This document shows positions 1 to 11,983 of a stretch of 64,000 nucleotides of DNA, one piece after another; the first letter of the stretch is position 1; each line of letters starts with the position of its first letter. Under the pieces are notes generated by a model that had not been told where the DNA came from, did no database searches, and was given only the letters and a program-made list of their open reading frames with translations. Origin of the DNA: Phialocephala subalpina (lineage: Eukaryota > Ascomycota > Leotiomycetes > Helotiales > Mollisiaceae); assembly GCA_900073065.1 (NCBI GenBank), contig FJOG01000001.1:2980366-3044365 (forward strand), in the 5' to 3' direction. The position numbers and the translations under genes are program-made.

Positions 1-1250
1 ATAATTAATTACTTGAAAAAAAAATTCTTATTCTAATATATTTTATTAAAATATTAATTTATAATATAAATAAAAAATAAGGATTATATTAATTAATTAA
101 ATTAAAAAAATTTAATATTTCAAATTAATAAAATATTATTTATTCAATTTTATATATATTCTAATATATATATTATATAATCGCATTAAATTTTCGATTT
201 TACGAGTTTATATTATAATTATTCTCTTATAGAATTTTATAATAAATTTATATTTAAATTCTTTTTAATAAATTAATTATTTTCTTTATTAAATTTAAAT
301 AATTTTCTTATTTAATTTCTTTAATATTAATAATTAAAATTAAAATTAATATAATTAATTAATTTTTTACGAGGTAAATTTTATCGAGCGATAATTAAAA
401 AGAATTATTATTTAATAAAATTTAATTTAAAATTTAATTATATTAAAAATTTAATTTTTATAAATTATATTATATTTATTATTTTATAATAAATTTATAT
501 ATAAAAAGCTTTTAATTAAAAATTTTTTATATAATTAAATTCGAATTAATTTATTTTTTAATTTCTTTGATATTTATAATTAAAATTAAGTATTAAATTT
601 TTCATTTTTATATTATAAATAAAATTAATTATAAAAGATTAATTTTAAATAAATTAAATTAAAAGAATATTTTTTAAATATTTTAAAACTTAATTTTTAA
701 TTTTTAAATTTAAAATTCGATTTGAATTCTTTTTATATTTATTTAAATTCTTATATTCTAATTATATAATTTTTTAATAAATAAAAATTTAAACCCTTTT
801 TTACTTTATATTATATTAAGCAATTAAACAAATAATATACTTTCGAAATATATAATAAAATTAATTAAATATTATTTATATATCTATTTTTAAATAATTA
901 TATAAATAATAATTTTAATATTCTTATAAATAAATTGTTACGGTCATGTGCACGTGACTTCACATTCTCTATATAGCATCTCTATAGCCGAGGTTTCCTA
1001 ATAACAACCATTAATATTATCAATACTTCAACCAATCGTAATTTCCGTTACATAAATATATTAAATCAAATCGAGATTTATTTAATTATATTTTCTCCGA
1101 TTAAAATTTCTTGGGATTATATAAGGGATACCCTTATTATAAATTAAAAATCTTTAATCGAAAAATAAAATTTGATAATATTAAATATTTTTAATAATAA
1201 AATTAATATAAATAATAAATTTGAATATTATTTTTCATTATAATTATTCT
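1..1250. repeat. AT-rich tract, probably RIP-degraded repeat
   Basis: Almost entirely A and T up to about 930, then less extreme to about 1250, with no open frame of note. Such tracts in filamentous ascomycetes are usually old transposons worn down by repeat-induced point mutation. No terminal repeat or recognisable protein remains, so the original element cannot be named. Confidence 0.75.
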
Positions 1251-1748
1251 TTGCTTTTCGGACTTTCAAATAATATTAACTCGCGCCAATATCTATTATG
1301 CCTATTGATATTAGGAACAATCGAGAGTCCTATCGCCTGAAGGAATATTGATAACGCATTGGCGTCGCGAGGTCACATGACCTTGAGTATCTTATCGTCG
1401 AAACAGCTCTATCAATTGTAGGGGGCGCAGGCGCCCTTCCTAGCCCGAAACAAACTCTAGGTCCTTCTTAACTCGAGGTCTTTCTAAGTCTCAAGTAAGT
1501 TAAGCACTTTATTCTAAGGCTAGCGCTCGCAGCGCGGCTAGCTAAATCACAACGCCTCTATCTCTCGCAATGCCTTTGTCTCTCATAATGCCTCTGTCTC
1601 CTAGCTAAAAGCTACTTTAAAAGCTCACGTGATTTTAAGATCCTACCACGGCGGAAAGTGGGTACAACTTCTCGTCGTGTCCCCTTCTCAAGGTTTCGGG
1701 AATTTCAGAGCTTCAGATCACAATCAACACGAAATTTGGCTCCTCACA
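1251..1748. other. Spacer without a recognised gene
   Basis: Composition returns to normal here. I see no supported gene. The stretch contains pieces such as a repeated 'tctctcgcaatgcc / tctcataatgcc' motif near 1561-1595, which is too short to classify. Confidence 0.4.
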
Positions 1749-2240
1749 ATGGCAAAACAACCCCATATCCCGGATTCAAAGCCCAAGCCTAAACCTACCT
1801 CCATTTTCTCCTCGGCAAGAGCCTCTGAATAACAACTACCAACACAAGAATGTTTCTGGGACAATTCAATTAATATTGCACTGATTCTGTTCGTCCCCTC
1901 CCCTCTCCCCTCTTCCTCCCTCGCCCCTCTTCCTCCCTCTCCCCTCCCCTCCCACCTCTGAGACCCCTGCTCTCTTCCTCAATCCCCTCTTCCCGAATCC
2001 TCTGTCAGAAAGCTAGCTAGGTTGAAATAAGGACCAAAATATAATCCTCTCCCAAACCCTCTCGCCCCCCTCCACCCGAAACAATAACTCAAGACCTCAC
2101 ATCCCGGTATCTAGGCCTGATCGTCGTTCCTGGGGAATACATCACCAAAATTGAAGTCGAGGAATTCGAATCTCAACTCACCCCTACACAACGAGAGCAA
2201 TACCTTGGTTCACAGGGAAAGGAAGGAGAGGGAACTGGTT
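1749..2240 (+). pseudogene. Degenerate NatC auxiliary subunit (Naa38/LSMD1-like, Lsm fold) relic
   Basis: Pieces of an Lsm-like protein lie in order but in different frames. A 27-codon start (ATG at 1749) ends at a stop. It is followed by a segment reading TRMFLGQF, a stop, then CTDS. After a probable CT-rich intron comes DQNIILSQT. A last segment reads TSRYLGLIVVPGEYITKIEV to a stop near 2240. The order RMF-x-GxF, CTDxDxNIIL, RYLGLxxVPGxxIxKIEV is that of Naa38/LSMD1, the small Sm-like partner of the NatC N-terminal acetyltransferase. The in-frame stop between QFN and YC and a frame change near the C-run at about 2068 show it is broken. The functional copy is presumably elsewhere. The match is from memory of the family. 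Confidence 0.65.
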
Positions 2241-2986
2241 GAGGAGAGCTGAGACTTGATCACCTGCTTCAGAATTTGACAAAGTATTGGGAGACGAGAT
2301 CAGTGCGGAGGCGAAGAACAGATACGATGGTGGACACCCTCGGGCTGCTGTACGTTCCTGGACAGGGCAATAGTCTTAGATCTCGAGGCATGATCTCCTC
2401 ATCTGAGAAATAAACAGCGGGTATCTGTTGTCTTCGCGGGAAATATTGGAAAGGGAGGGATATGGCGAACGGCGGGTTTCGTCAAATTACATGGCTTTTT
2501 ATGGGGTTGGACTTGCGGTGGTGCGCGAGAGGATTGGGTGGAGAATATTCTCATCATGTAGCTTTCAGACGGTATTCATGCTCTCATACGTCTCAACACC
2601 GTAGAATGCATTAGTCTCTAGCCCACCGTCCATGCGAAGAAACTTGACTCAAGCTTTTCATCCTCTCGCAACGGAGAAATCACCGCTATCCTTCCTCTGA
2701 CCAACCCTCAACCTCCCCTCCAAGGTTACCAAACATGCAACTCATCTGCAGCTCAAAGAGAAACTTGAAACGAGTTGATCCACCACCGCGCCATGATGAC
2801 CCTGCAAAAGAAAGACGATCTGCAGATCGCATGCCGTTCGTCAACGGTCAAAGCCTATCCTTTCCTGCACCCGTTCATTTCCGACTCTCGTCCCACAAAA
2901 GAATTGAAAAAGCCTCAAGCCATGTATTCCAACTCGGAACAACGGTAAAGTGGGCAACTGATAGGAAGCTCGGAACGGATAGCTTG
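2241..2986. other. Spacer without a recognised gene
   Basis: A 125-codon open frame starts at 2735 on the plus strand, but it runs into the 250-bp tandem duplication and resembles nothing I know. Nothing else stands out. Confidence 0.4.
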
Positions 2987-3486
2987 ATGTTGAGTTGTAC
3001 AAACATAGTAGCCGTTCACAACAAAGAACGTGCATACGAAGCCCTGACAAAATACAGTAGAGTCGCTGCTGATCTTCAATGCTTTTGGCTTATCATATCT
3101 GAATGCTTATAGGATTCTCTTGATGTGCACCGCTAGGAAAATGTGGCTTTGAACTTGGCTTCATAGTAGTTGATTGAAGAAGGAAAAGAACAGTAAGAAT
3201 ATAGATATGACGACGCGTTGGCATTGGGATTAATGAATGTTGAGTTGTACAAACATAGTAGCCGTTCACAACAAAGAACGTGCATACGAAGCCCTGACAA
3301 AATACAGTAGAGTCGCTGCTGATCTTCAATGCTTTTGGCTTATCATATCTGAATGCTTATAGGATTCTCTTGATGTGCACCGCTAGGAAAATGTGGCTTT
3401 GAACTTGGCTTCATAGTAGTTGATTGAAGAAGGAAAAGAACAGTAAGAATATAGATATGACGACGCGTTGGCATTGGGATTAATGA
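2987..3486. repeat. Exact 250-bp tandem duplication (2 copies)
   Basis: The 250 bases at 2987-3236 are repeated at 3237-3486 with no mismatch that I can find; both copies begin atgttgagttgtac and end gggattaatga. There is no gene inside. A second exact tandem duplication with the same period lies at 6031-6530, so this may be an assembly artefact tied to read length rather than biology. Confidence 0.95.
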
Positions 3487-3592
3487 AAATCAATGCTACA
3501 AGCTCATTGTCCTAGCAAAGATCAGAAACATTATTGGTGCTTTCAATCTCCAAACGCGGCTTGAACGTTCTCCGTAACTGGCCTATTATATT

Positions 3593-3822
3593 TGTCAATT
3601 AAAGACTCGTAATCTGTGACGATAGTCTCAATGCGATAAGGAAATTATAGCATATTAGCATAAAGCCGCATCATCAGTTACGCATCGTTTCACTAGGCGG
3701 TTTGGCCTAAGTCCGATATTCCAACAAGAGCACTATATCAAGCAGACATTTCCACTTAACTAAACAGACAAATTTGATATTAATACTATACATTTTGCCT
3801 CTAGCCGCTTCCGCAACTGATA
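3593..3822 (+). repeat. 5' LTR of copia element
   Basis: 230 bp, beginning TGTCAATTA and ending CAACTGATA. It aligns without gaps to the 3' LTR with transitions only. The bases just inside (gttatcagcac) would hold the primer-binding site, but I cannot assign a tRNA because RIP has altered the area. Confidence 0.93.
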
Positions 3823-4032
3823 GTTATCAGCACTATCACTCATTCTGGGTTTCCACTCATTAATCACTTGATCTGAGACCCATTGCGCTACCCCTCCTAC
3901 GGTATTTCCACTCAAATCTCCCTCGAAAACGTATAGACAGTTTTACTTATTATTGAGACGCCTCGACCGCTATCACCAACCTTACTAGCGTAACCCTACT
4001 ATACTTCGTTATAAGAAAACACCCTCCTTACC

Positions 4033-7000
4033 ATGGCCAATATCCAAAGAAACGTGATTATCCTAGTCGATGAAACAAACTGGGACGATTTCCTGGAATC
4101 CACTAAAGCCACTACTATAAAGGAAAACATCTAAAAATACATGGACCCTAGAGTATCTACAGAGGAAGTTCCGGTCTTAGACCATAACGAACCAACTAAG
4201 TCAAAACTCTCGGAATTCCATGTCTCAATCCTAGTCCCAGCAATTGGTAATATAATAGCAATTACACGACCTACCAAATACTCAGATCTTAACGAAAACG
4301 AGAGAGAAACTTTGCGTTAAGAGATAAGTAATTATAACTACCGAAAGAAACTCTAAAATAACTAACGGCTAACTCTTAGCGGCATGCGAAAGCATATTTA
4401 TAGTACTATAAATAGAAACAACTAAATATACTGCGAAAACTGTAAAGACCCACATGAGATAATGCTCAACTTATAATAGGAATTTGCCCCTATAAAACAA
4501 GCACGGGAATAGCAAATCACTACCTCATAGAATAGACTAACTACAACTACTAAGAACTCAATAGACATAGATACGACCCTCAAGTAGTGGCGTACTATCC
4601 ACGACAAAAAGAAGAAAATCAAGTACCCTAATATAACCGGTAATCGACTTCACTATAAATTCTTGACTTTAGTTCGAGATATTACACCCGACTTTACTAG
4701 TCTCGAGCTTTCCAAACTACTAGACGAAGATAGACTACCTTCTACTGATTTTAAAACACTCCTTCGCAAATATCATAACTAGAGACGCTATAACGTAAAA
4801 CTAGTACGCGGAAGACACAATGCGTTTACCGCAACTTAAGATTAAGACGACTCTCCCCAATTAGTAACGCTTAACAGTCGAGACGCCTCAAAGAGACCTA
4901 TAAGTCTTTGTATTTGCAGAGACATCCACCGGTACGAAAATTGCCCATATATTATCGACGCAAAGTAACCTCGGGAGTAAAAGCCAAATTCGGAGAAGCA
5001 AAAACTAATCGAGGAAACGTGCGAGAACAATCGAAAGATTACTAGAAAAGTTAAATTTCTTCGCAAACGGAATAACAAAACGGCAAATAGTAACAACAAC
5101 GCTAATAATAGCTCTAAAACAAGTAAAAGCAAACTACCACTCTTAATCGACGTAAATCCGAGGAGAAATTATACTGTTTATAATGTTAGCACCTCGAATA
5201 TAAATATTAACGATTTTCTCGGGACGGAGAAACTTACTACCAAGCCAATAAATACACGGTTTTCTGCCAAATTCGACGCTAATAAGCTAAACGAGCCAAT
5301 TACCACGTCGCTTTCTACCACTCCTAACAAACTCGAAAACATCATAATTCCAACCGATGCGGCACTCTAATACTCTCTCCATGCGGCATTCCCAATCACA
5401 TAACGCGACTATAAGCTTAAGAACAGTTTTATTTTAAACTCTAAATCAACGATTTATATTTGCAACAACTATAAACGATTTAGCGTCTTTTGGCCCGCCG
5501 GGATTAATAAAGTAATTTATACCGGCAATAAAGAAGTGGCCATCTTAAAATATAACACTATTATTATTGTCATAAAGTGCCCTAGTTTCCCTCGTGGCAA
5601 GCCTATTACGTTTAAGAACGTGGCGTATTATCCTAGTTTCTAGATTAATATTATCTCCCTATAATACTTAGTGCGCTAAAGAACCCATTGAGACATTAAG
5701 CACCTAGTTCTTAAAGAGAATAAATGCATAATCTACTATATTCCTTTTCGCTATAGGCAATATACACTCGAGTATAACCCTCTAAATCACGAACAAGTTG
5801 TTAACGCTACTTAAAACTCTCATAAACCCTTTAATCAAGCCATAAGCACTACTAAGGACTAGTATAAGCGTCTTGGATATCTCTACTACGAAGCAATTAA
5901 CCACCTCGAAATAAACACCCGCGGAGCCAAAATTATTACGAATTACGATTAAAGCTATATTTGCGAGACTTATAGACTCGGAAACGCCAAAGAGATTATT
6001 TCTAAACGCCCTTATACTCGCAGTAACCGACTATTTCATACTTTTTGCGTAGACTAAGTTTATATAACAAAAGGACTTAATAATAAAAGCAAAATGATAT
6101 ACACGCATTATAATTTCTATTATATGCACTTTATTTTTGCGCTACCTAACCTCAAATAATCTACTATTATAACTACTCTCAAATAGTTAATCAAATATAT
6201 CAAAAGAAGATAGGGATTTACGGTCGTAATCATCAAAATAAACGGACAAACCGATTTTAAAGAATAATAGACTACATTGACTATTTCATACTTTTTGCGT
6301 AGACTAAGTTTATATAACAAAAGGACTTAATAATAAAAGCAAAATGATATACACGCATTATAATTTCTATTATATGCACTTTATTTTTGCGCTACCTAAC
6401 CTCAAATAATCTACTATTATAACTACTCTCAAATAGTTAATCAAATATATCAAAAGAAGATAGGGATTTACGGTCGTAATCATCAAAATAAACGGACAAA
6501 CCGATTTTAAAGAATAATAGACTACATTGACCCAAAGCCAATCATTACTTATTTACGAGCCTATGATTGTAAAGCGTTTCCACTAAAGAAAAACCTCCCA
6601 AAACTCGACAAATTAAAAGCATGTACTTAAATTAATTAGCTAATTAACTATAAAAGAACAAACATTTTCCTCATATGAGTTCCACTCCTACGACGAGTAA
6701 TTGCTACGCGCGACGTTACGTTCGACGAGTCTTCTTTCTATGACCCAAAGGACGAGACCACTCTCACGGAAATCGAGACTCTACAGCTAGTCGAAATTAT
6801 AGAGCTAACAGATATTCCCGAGGTTAACTACGACGACTTCATCCCAAAGCCTCTTAAAGTAAAAGCAGAATACGAACGCTCAATCGACGCTCCCAGTAAT
6901 ACTATCGTTATCAAAGACACCTCTAAAATACAGCAACCTTAACAGCTCAAAACCCCAGAGCCTACGCCAGAGTCTACACTAAAGCCTACGCAATTTCCGG

Positions 7001-9000
7001 TTGCAACTAATGTTCCCGATGTCTCGACATTACAACCATTACTTATCTCTAGACTAAATCAACCCTCACAAAATAGTCTTACTAAACGCATACACACGCC
7101 AAATAATCTTACTATCGACCTTAGTAACGGTCCATCGAACGATTCACTCACTACGGAAACATCGGCATCCCGTGACACAACTCAGTCTACCGCATTATTT
7201 GCCGCACTCACCTACCCAAAGAAACCGACTCAACCAGTCTCAACAGAGCTTCTACAAGAGCATATACAAACAGGGAAACGCGTACGCAAGCAAATAGAAC
7301 GTCTCCACTTTATACAACGACTCCAATACGCGTCAGCTTTCCATACTACTATTATCCAAGCAGTTAATTAAACACATCGGCGTCTACATAAAACCGAACT
7401 CCCTCCCGCGCCAAAGAATATCTACGATCTCAAACGACACCCTCACCTTACTGGCTTTCAAGCTGCCATACTGCAAGAATACGCTAAACTCATCGAGAAA
7501 AGCACGTTCGAGATAGTCGATAAAGTAACACTAAGGCCAACTAGTCTACCACTTATATAAGTGCTCACCTACAAGTTTAATACAAACGGCTACTTTCTCA
7601 AATACAAAGCATAACTAATTGCTAAGGGAAATCTACAACAATACAAACCTGAGGAAACTTACGCTATAACGCTAACAGCTCGAGTATTTCGAGTCTTAAT
7701 GGCAATCGCTACCTACTTCGACTTAAAAATAGAATAATTCGACGCTATTAACGCCTTCGGCCAAATACAAATTAACGAGCTAATTTACACTAATTTCCCC
7801 GATGGATATAAAGTCTCTAGCAAGAAACTCAAGCTTAATATAGCCCTTTACGGCCTAATGCGGTTACTAATTCTGTGGTTCAACGACATCTCCGCTAAAT
7901 GCAAAACCTTTAGCTTAAAGCCTATGCCCGAATGCGCTTATCTCTTCGTCAGCGACAAGCTTATAGTCTTCTTTTACGTCGACAATATCTGTGTCTTATA
8001 TCACTAGCGAGATCGACCAACCTACGAAGAATTTCGATCGAAACTAATAGCGGCATATAAAATAAAAGAGCTAAAGAAGTTAAAGTGGTTCTTAAGCATA
8101 CGAATCGTAAGAGATAAAATAGCGCGCAAGATTTAACTCTACCAAGACGCGTATATCGATAAAATAGTCAAACGGTTTAAGAAACCATTTACGAAGAAAA
8201 CACCCAAAGTTCCCATTGACCCTACGAGAATCTTCGTTCGAAATCAAAAGTAGGCTACTCCTACGGAAATCGAGGCCTACCAACAAATCTGCGGCTCCGA
8301 GACTTACTTAACTACGATCTCCCGACTAGATATAATATACGCAACCTCACTATTAGCAACGTTTCATACGAACTTAGCACCCGAGCACTAATAAGCTGCT
8401 AACGACTTATTAAACTACCTCGAAAATACGAAATACTTAGCTTTTAAGCTCGGGGGTATACGCGCGTTTACTTTAACTCTAACGATAAGCTCGGTCGTAG
8501 ATCTTTAAAGGGCTATAAGTAACGCCTCTCTAACTAACGACCCCGATACTCGCAAAAGCACCGGAGGATATATCTTCTAGCTATTCGGTAGTATAATCGA
8601 TTAGAAAAGCAATCGGCAAAATATAGTCTTTACGTCTACAACGGAAACAGAACTTAAAGCTCTCGCTCTCGCCTGCACGTAGCTACTATAATGGCATAGA
8701 TTCTTCAACGCCATCAGCTTAAATATCCCTAACGACGACGTGATTTACTGCGATAACCTATAAACTATTCGTCTTATAATAAAAGACTCTCCGAAGCTCG
8801 TCACTAAACTACGATACGTCGATATCTACTAGCACTAATTGCGCGAGCAAACAAGAAACGGAGCCATTAACGTCAAATAAATCGGCACTAATAAGATAAT
8901 CGCAAACGGCCTCACTAAAGCCCTACCACGCCAAAAGCACGAATCTTTCTTTAAACACCTTAATCTTATCGATATCAAGCACTTGATTAACCCTTAAGAG
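4033..9000 (+). pseudogene. Copia gag-pol, stop-riddled
   Basis: Reading starts at ATG 4033 with a gag-like segment (NWDDFLESTKATTIKENI, then a stop where Trp is expected). A zinc-knuckle-like CxCx3Hx4C is near 4915-4950. The integrase zinc region and core follow at about 5850-6540 (H..YEAINHL, then CETYRLGNAKEI). Reverse transcriptase carries YVDN at 7975-7986 where active copia enzymes have YVDD, a G-to-A change. RNase H is near 8620-8680 (TSTTETELKALALA). Many TAA/TAG codons replace Gln or Trp codons, as RIP produces. No product can be made. Frame changes after the 250-bp duplication because 250 is not a multiple of three. Confidence 0.9.
6031..6530. repeat. Exact 250-bp tandem duplication inside the integrase region
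   Basis: 6031-6280 is repeated exactly at 6281-6530 (both begin ctatttcatactttttgcgt and end actacattga). The copies are identical although the host element is heavily mutated, so the duplication is younger than RIP or is an assembly artefact. It has the same 250-bp period as 2987-3486. Confidence 0.95.
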
Positions 9001-9366
9001 CTTATCGTTAACCCAATTCAAGCAGTCATTACAATTGCCATTACCTTACTATAGTAAAGTATATTTCCAAGTAATCTAATATTACCTGTTTCGATTATAA
9101 TGTCTAGTGTATTCTCGACGCGCTCGACGCGTACTTCTATTATATTCCGATTTTCATTTACTTTCGCGTTTTAATATTAAATTACTACTATTTTCGAGGC
9201 TATGCGATTTCCTTGACATTCTCTTTAGATATAGACTATATTCGTAATATTATAATCTTTACTCTTTTGATTACTTAGTTTGTTTCTTTCCTAGGCGTTA
9301 TTTCTATAGCTCTTAAACACTCTCTTAAGTTTAGAAAGACTAGCAAGCTAGCCTTCTTAGGGGGTG

Positions 9367-9596
9367 TATCAGTTGAAGACTCGTAATTTGTAACGATAGT
9401 CTCAATGCGATAGGGAAATTGTAGCATGTTAGCATAAAGCCGCATCATTAGTTACGCATCGTTTCACTAGGCGGTTTGGCTTAAGTCCGATGTTCCAATA
9501 AGAGCACTATATCAAGCAGACATTTCCACTTAGCTAGACAGACAGATTTGACATTAATACCATACATTTTGCCTCTAGCCGCTTCCGCAACTGATA
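9367..9596 (+). repeat. 3' LTR of copia element
   Basis: 230 bp beginning TATCAGTTG and ending CAACTGATA, so its own ends form a short perfect inverted repeat. It retains more G and C at the variable positions than the 5' LTR at most, but not all, sites, so both copies were hit by transitions. Confidence 0.93.
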
Positions 9597-9601
9597 ATAT
9601 T

Positions 9602-10255
9602 TAAGGCATACATGCAGGTCAAGATGCATAAATACTTGTCGGTACATTGAATCCGCGAAAGTAGTCGATGGAGGCGTATCATTGCCCGCACCCCCTGCAA
9701 GAATGAAAACAATGTAAAATACCAAGAAGAGCCACTCAAGATTGTTCTCAAGTCATAGGGATGTTGGTCCTTGGCCACTGGCCAGGAACATCCATGGGAA
9801 AGAACCACCAACAGCCTGCTAAGTTGAGAAGTTGCTGGTCTCGTTCTCTGGTAAGAGTCTGAGCGGGTGATGGTAGATATTTGTACCCTTAGGGAGAGTC
9901 TTTCAATGGAAAGAGCGACTTGAGACCCTAATAAGCAGGACGTCTGCTACCCGTTAATTTGAGAGTGAGAGAGTGGAAGTCTGGGAAGGGGGATCAAATG
10001 CCCCCGAGCATGTGGATGAATGAAATTAAAGCTTTGAATCTGATTGTGAAAATCGACAGGAACAGACAACATAGGCAAAGGCACAAAGTGGAGAAGTTTG
10101 GAAAGACCTGGAAATTATCCCTGAAGCGACAGGATATTGAGAATTATATACAAGTTGGCCGCGTTAGATATGGGTGCCGACAGAACTCCAGAACAACGCT
10201 TGCTAAAAGACTAAGACCGAAAAGGTAATCTAGAAAAAGACGTGGTCTGAGTGGA
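9602..10255. other. Spacer between copia insertion and hemerythrin-like gene
   Basis: It continues the host sequence interrupted at 3587. An open frame of 89 codons at 9959-10228 (+) is not recognised and overlaps nothing conserved. It holds the 3' flank of the minus-strand hemerythrin-like gene. Confidence 0.4.
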
Positions 10256-11200
10256 TTATGGCTTCGCCTCGCCGGTAAATAGTAACGGCCTCGGTTCTCC
10301 CCAAGTCGTGCATGGGCTGAACCTCCAGGCTCCTTGGTACTTTCGCTCGAACCCTAAATTGCGGAATCTCGGAGTCAGCATAGCTCGCTAAAATGTCCAT
10401 AATGTCCCAAGAGTGAATCAGACAATCACGCGGACGCAATGCTCGAGTTTCTGGAGACTCCCAAGACGGAAAAGAAGAGACGAGGCAAGACTCACAGTAA
10501 TGAACAACATATTTCGCAATGGCAGGCACTATAGGCCACTCCCCATCTCCGCTCCCCAGTACAATCGGGTATAGCACCGACTGCCATACCATGAGTACCT
10601 CTCTTATCACCATAACAAGGAGAAGAGAGGACATACCTTATCCCCACCCCTCAATTTATCATCAAACTCCAAATAAGCTTTCTTCAACGCCGGCCCATCA
10701 TGAATAACTAACTTCTTCAACACCTCCACCTCTTCCGTCAAATGCTTCGTCAGTATGGCTCCGAAATCATCAACAATCCTCCTCAACTCCCTCCCATCAT
10801 ACTCCTCAACCTTCGTCCCATTAACAAACTTCGTCAACTCCTCAAGTCCAGGCATAAAATCCCGGTGTTGAGTAACCATTCCAGCCATCAGATCCTCAAC
10901 TCCAGCAATACGTTCGATATCTGGAAAGAACCACTTCTCTTCCGCTTCGTGGTGTTCTTCTAGCCAACCGCACCAGAATTTTGCGTAGGTGAGGAGGTCG
11001 GATATGTCGGTGGGTGAGGAGACGTGGATGCATTGGTGGTAGATGGAGTTTAGGGAGCGGAGCATGCCGTTGTGTGCGCATGCCATTTCGCGGGCGAGGA
11101 ATATTGCTGAATGCTTGTTCTTCCAATCTTGTCCTTCGCCTGGGAGGGAGATTAGTTTGAATGGGGTATCGGCCCAGGGTCTGGTTGTTGTTGAAGCCAT
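10256..11200 (-). CDS. Hemerythrin-like (HHE) domain protein
   Basis: Three exons on the minus strand: 11200-10637, 10580-10496 and 10353-10256, giving 248 residues. Both introns have GTATGT/GTGAGT donors and AG acceptors, and the joined frame recovers the family's C-terminal block (YVVHYWFERKYQGAWRF, then PCTTWGEPRPL). The N-terminal four-helix domain carries the expected iron-ligand pattern: H43, EEHHEAEE at 81-88, QH at 111-112, KHLTEE at 152-157. Hemerythrin-like domains bind a di-iron centre through His and carboxylate residues. In fungi these small cytosolic proteins are widespread but of unclear role, with oxygen or iron handling usually proposed. The start is the first ATG of the open frame. 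The gene appears intact, with no sign of transfer. Confidence 0.9.
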
Positions 11201-11983
11201 CGTGTTTTTTCGGTTGTGAGGACGGCGAGGATTTAAGTTGGCGGGGCTTGAGAGACTGTGGATTTTACAGAGACTGAGGGACTGAAAAATGGCGAAATCA
11301 AAATCAATATTGTGGGGAACAGCAGTGGTGATATATGAGGGCGATCAAGATAGGCTTTTAAAAAATTCGCCAAGTGGTGAGACGAGCTGAAAAATCCTCC
11401 GGGGTATTCTTTGGAAGCAAGTGAGGCTGAGACCGTTTCCTCCATTTGGAGTCGGGTTCGCAGACAGAACATCCAATGAAATTCAATCAATCTCGAATCG
11501 AGACTCTTAAATGGCTCTGGTTCTGAGGAAGTAAACTTTGATGCGGTGCTTGATTGCGTGGTGCGACCTTTACTCAGCGGCGCTCACGCAGCCTAGAACT
11601 TGGCGACTTCGCTACCCCAACAGGATACTACACGAGGAAGATGAGTAAGATTCATGCAGAAGATGGTGACATCGCGATTCGTGACAAAGAAGTATCTGCC
11701 CTTGGCAGTAGAATTGAAAGCGCGACAAACCTCGAAGTGGCCAATATCAAATTGCTCTGTATCTGAGGTGGGATCGTGTCGGCCGCTGCTTTTTCAGGTC
11801 TCCACGTAAGATTCCAGTTCTTGACTTGGTATATCTTGTAAAGATTTCAAATTAATTACCAAGCATACCTCAAAGATTGAGAGGTCGCCCCGTAGTCAGG
11901 TACGAAGGTACTTGAACATAAGATGATGAGGCTGCTCGTCAACAAATTGCGCCTCAGGGTCCCCGAATAGGATGCTGAGAAAG
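11201..11983. other. Divergent spacer: promoters of hemerythrin-like gene (-) and EthD relic (+)
   Basis: No convincing gene. A 70-codon open frame at 11554-11766 (+) is unsupported. The stretch separates the minus-strand hemerythrin-like start at 11200 from the plus-strand EthD relic at 11984. Confidence 0.4.

Larger units (their letters stand above)
3588..9601 (+). mobile_element. Full-length, RIP-inactivated Ty1/copia LTR retrotransposon
   Basis: Complete element of about 6.0 kb. Two 230-bp LTRs (3593-3822 and 9367-9596) are flanked by a perfect 5-bp target-site duplication ATATT (3588-3592 and 9597-9601). The LTRs differ at about 17 positions, all transitions, and ends expected to be TG...CA have become TA in places; this is the RIP signature. 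A purine-rich tract (ttaggggg) precedes the 3' LTR. The interior encodes gag, integrase, reverse transcriptase and RNase H in copia order (integrase before RT), all broken by stops. A 250-bp tandem duplication (6031-6530) lies in the integrase. The element splits a host spacer whose two sides are 3487-3587 and 9602 onward. Confidence 0.95.

Noticed and set aside
2735..3112. 125-codon open frame as a gene
   Set aside because: No domain, and its end lies in the 250-bp duplication, which may be artificial.
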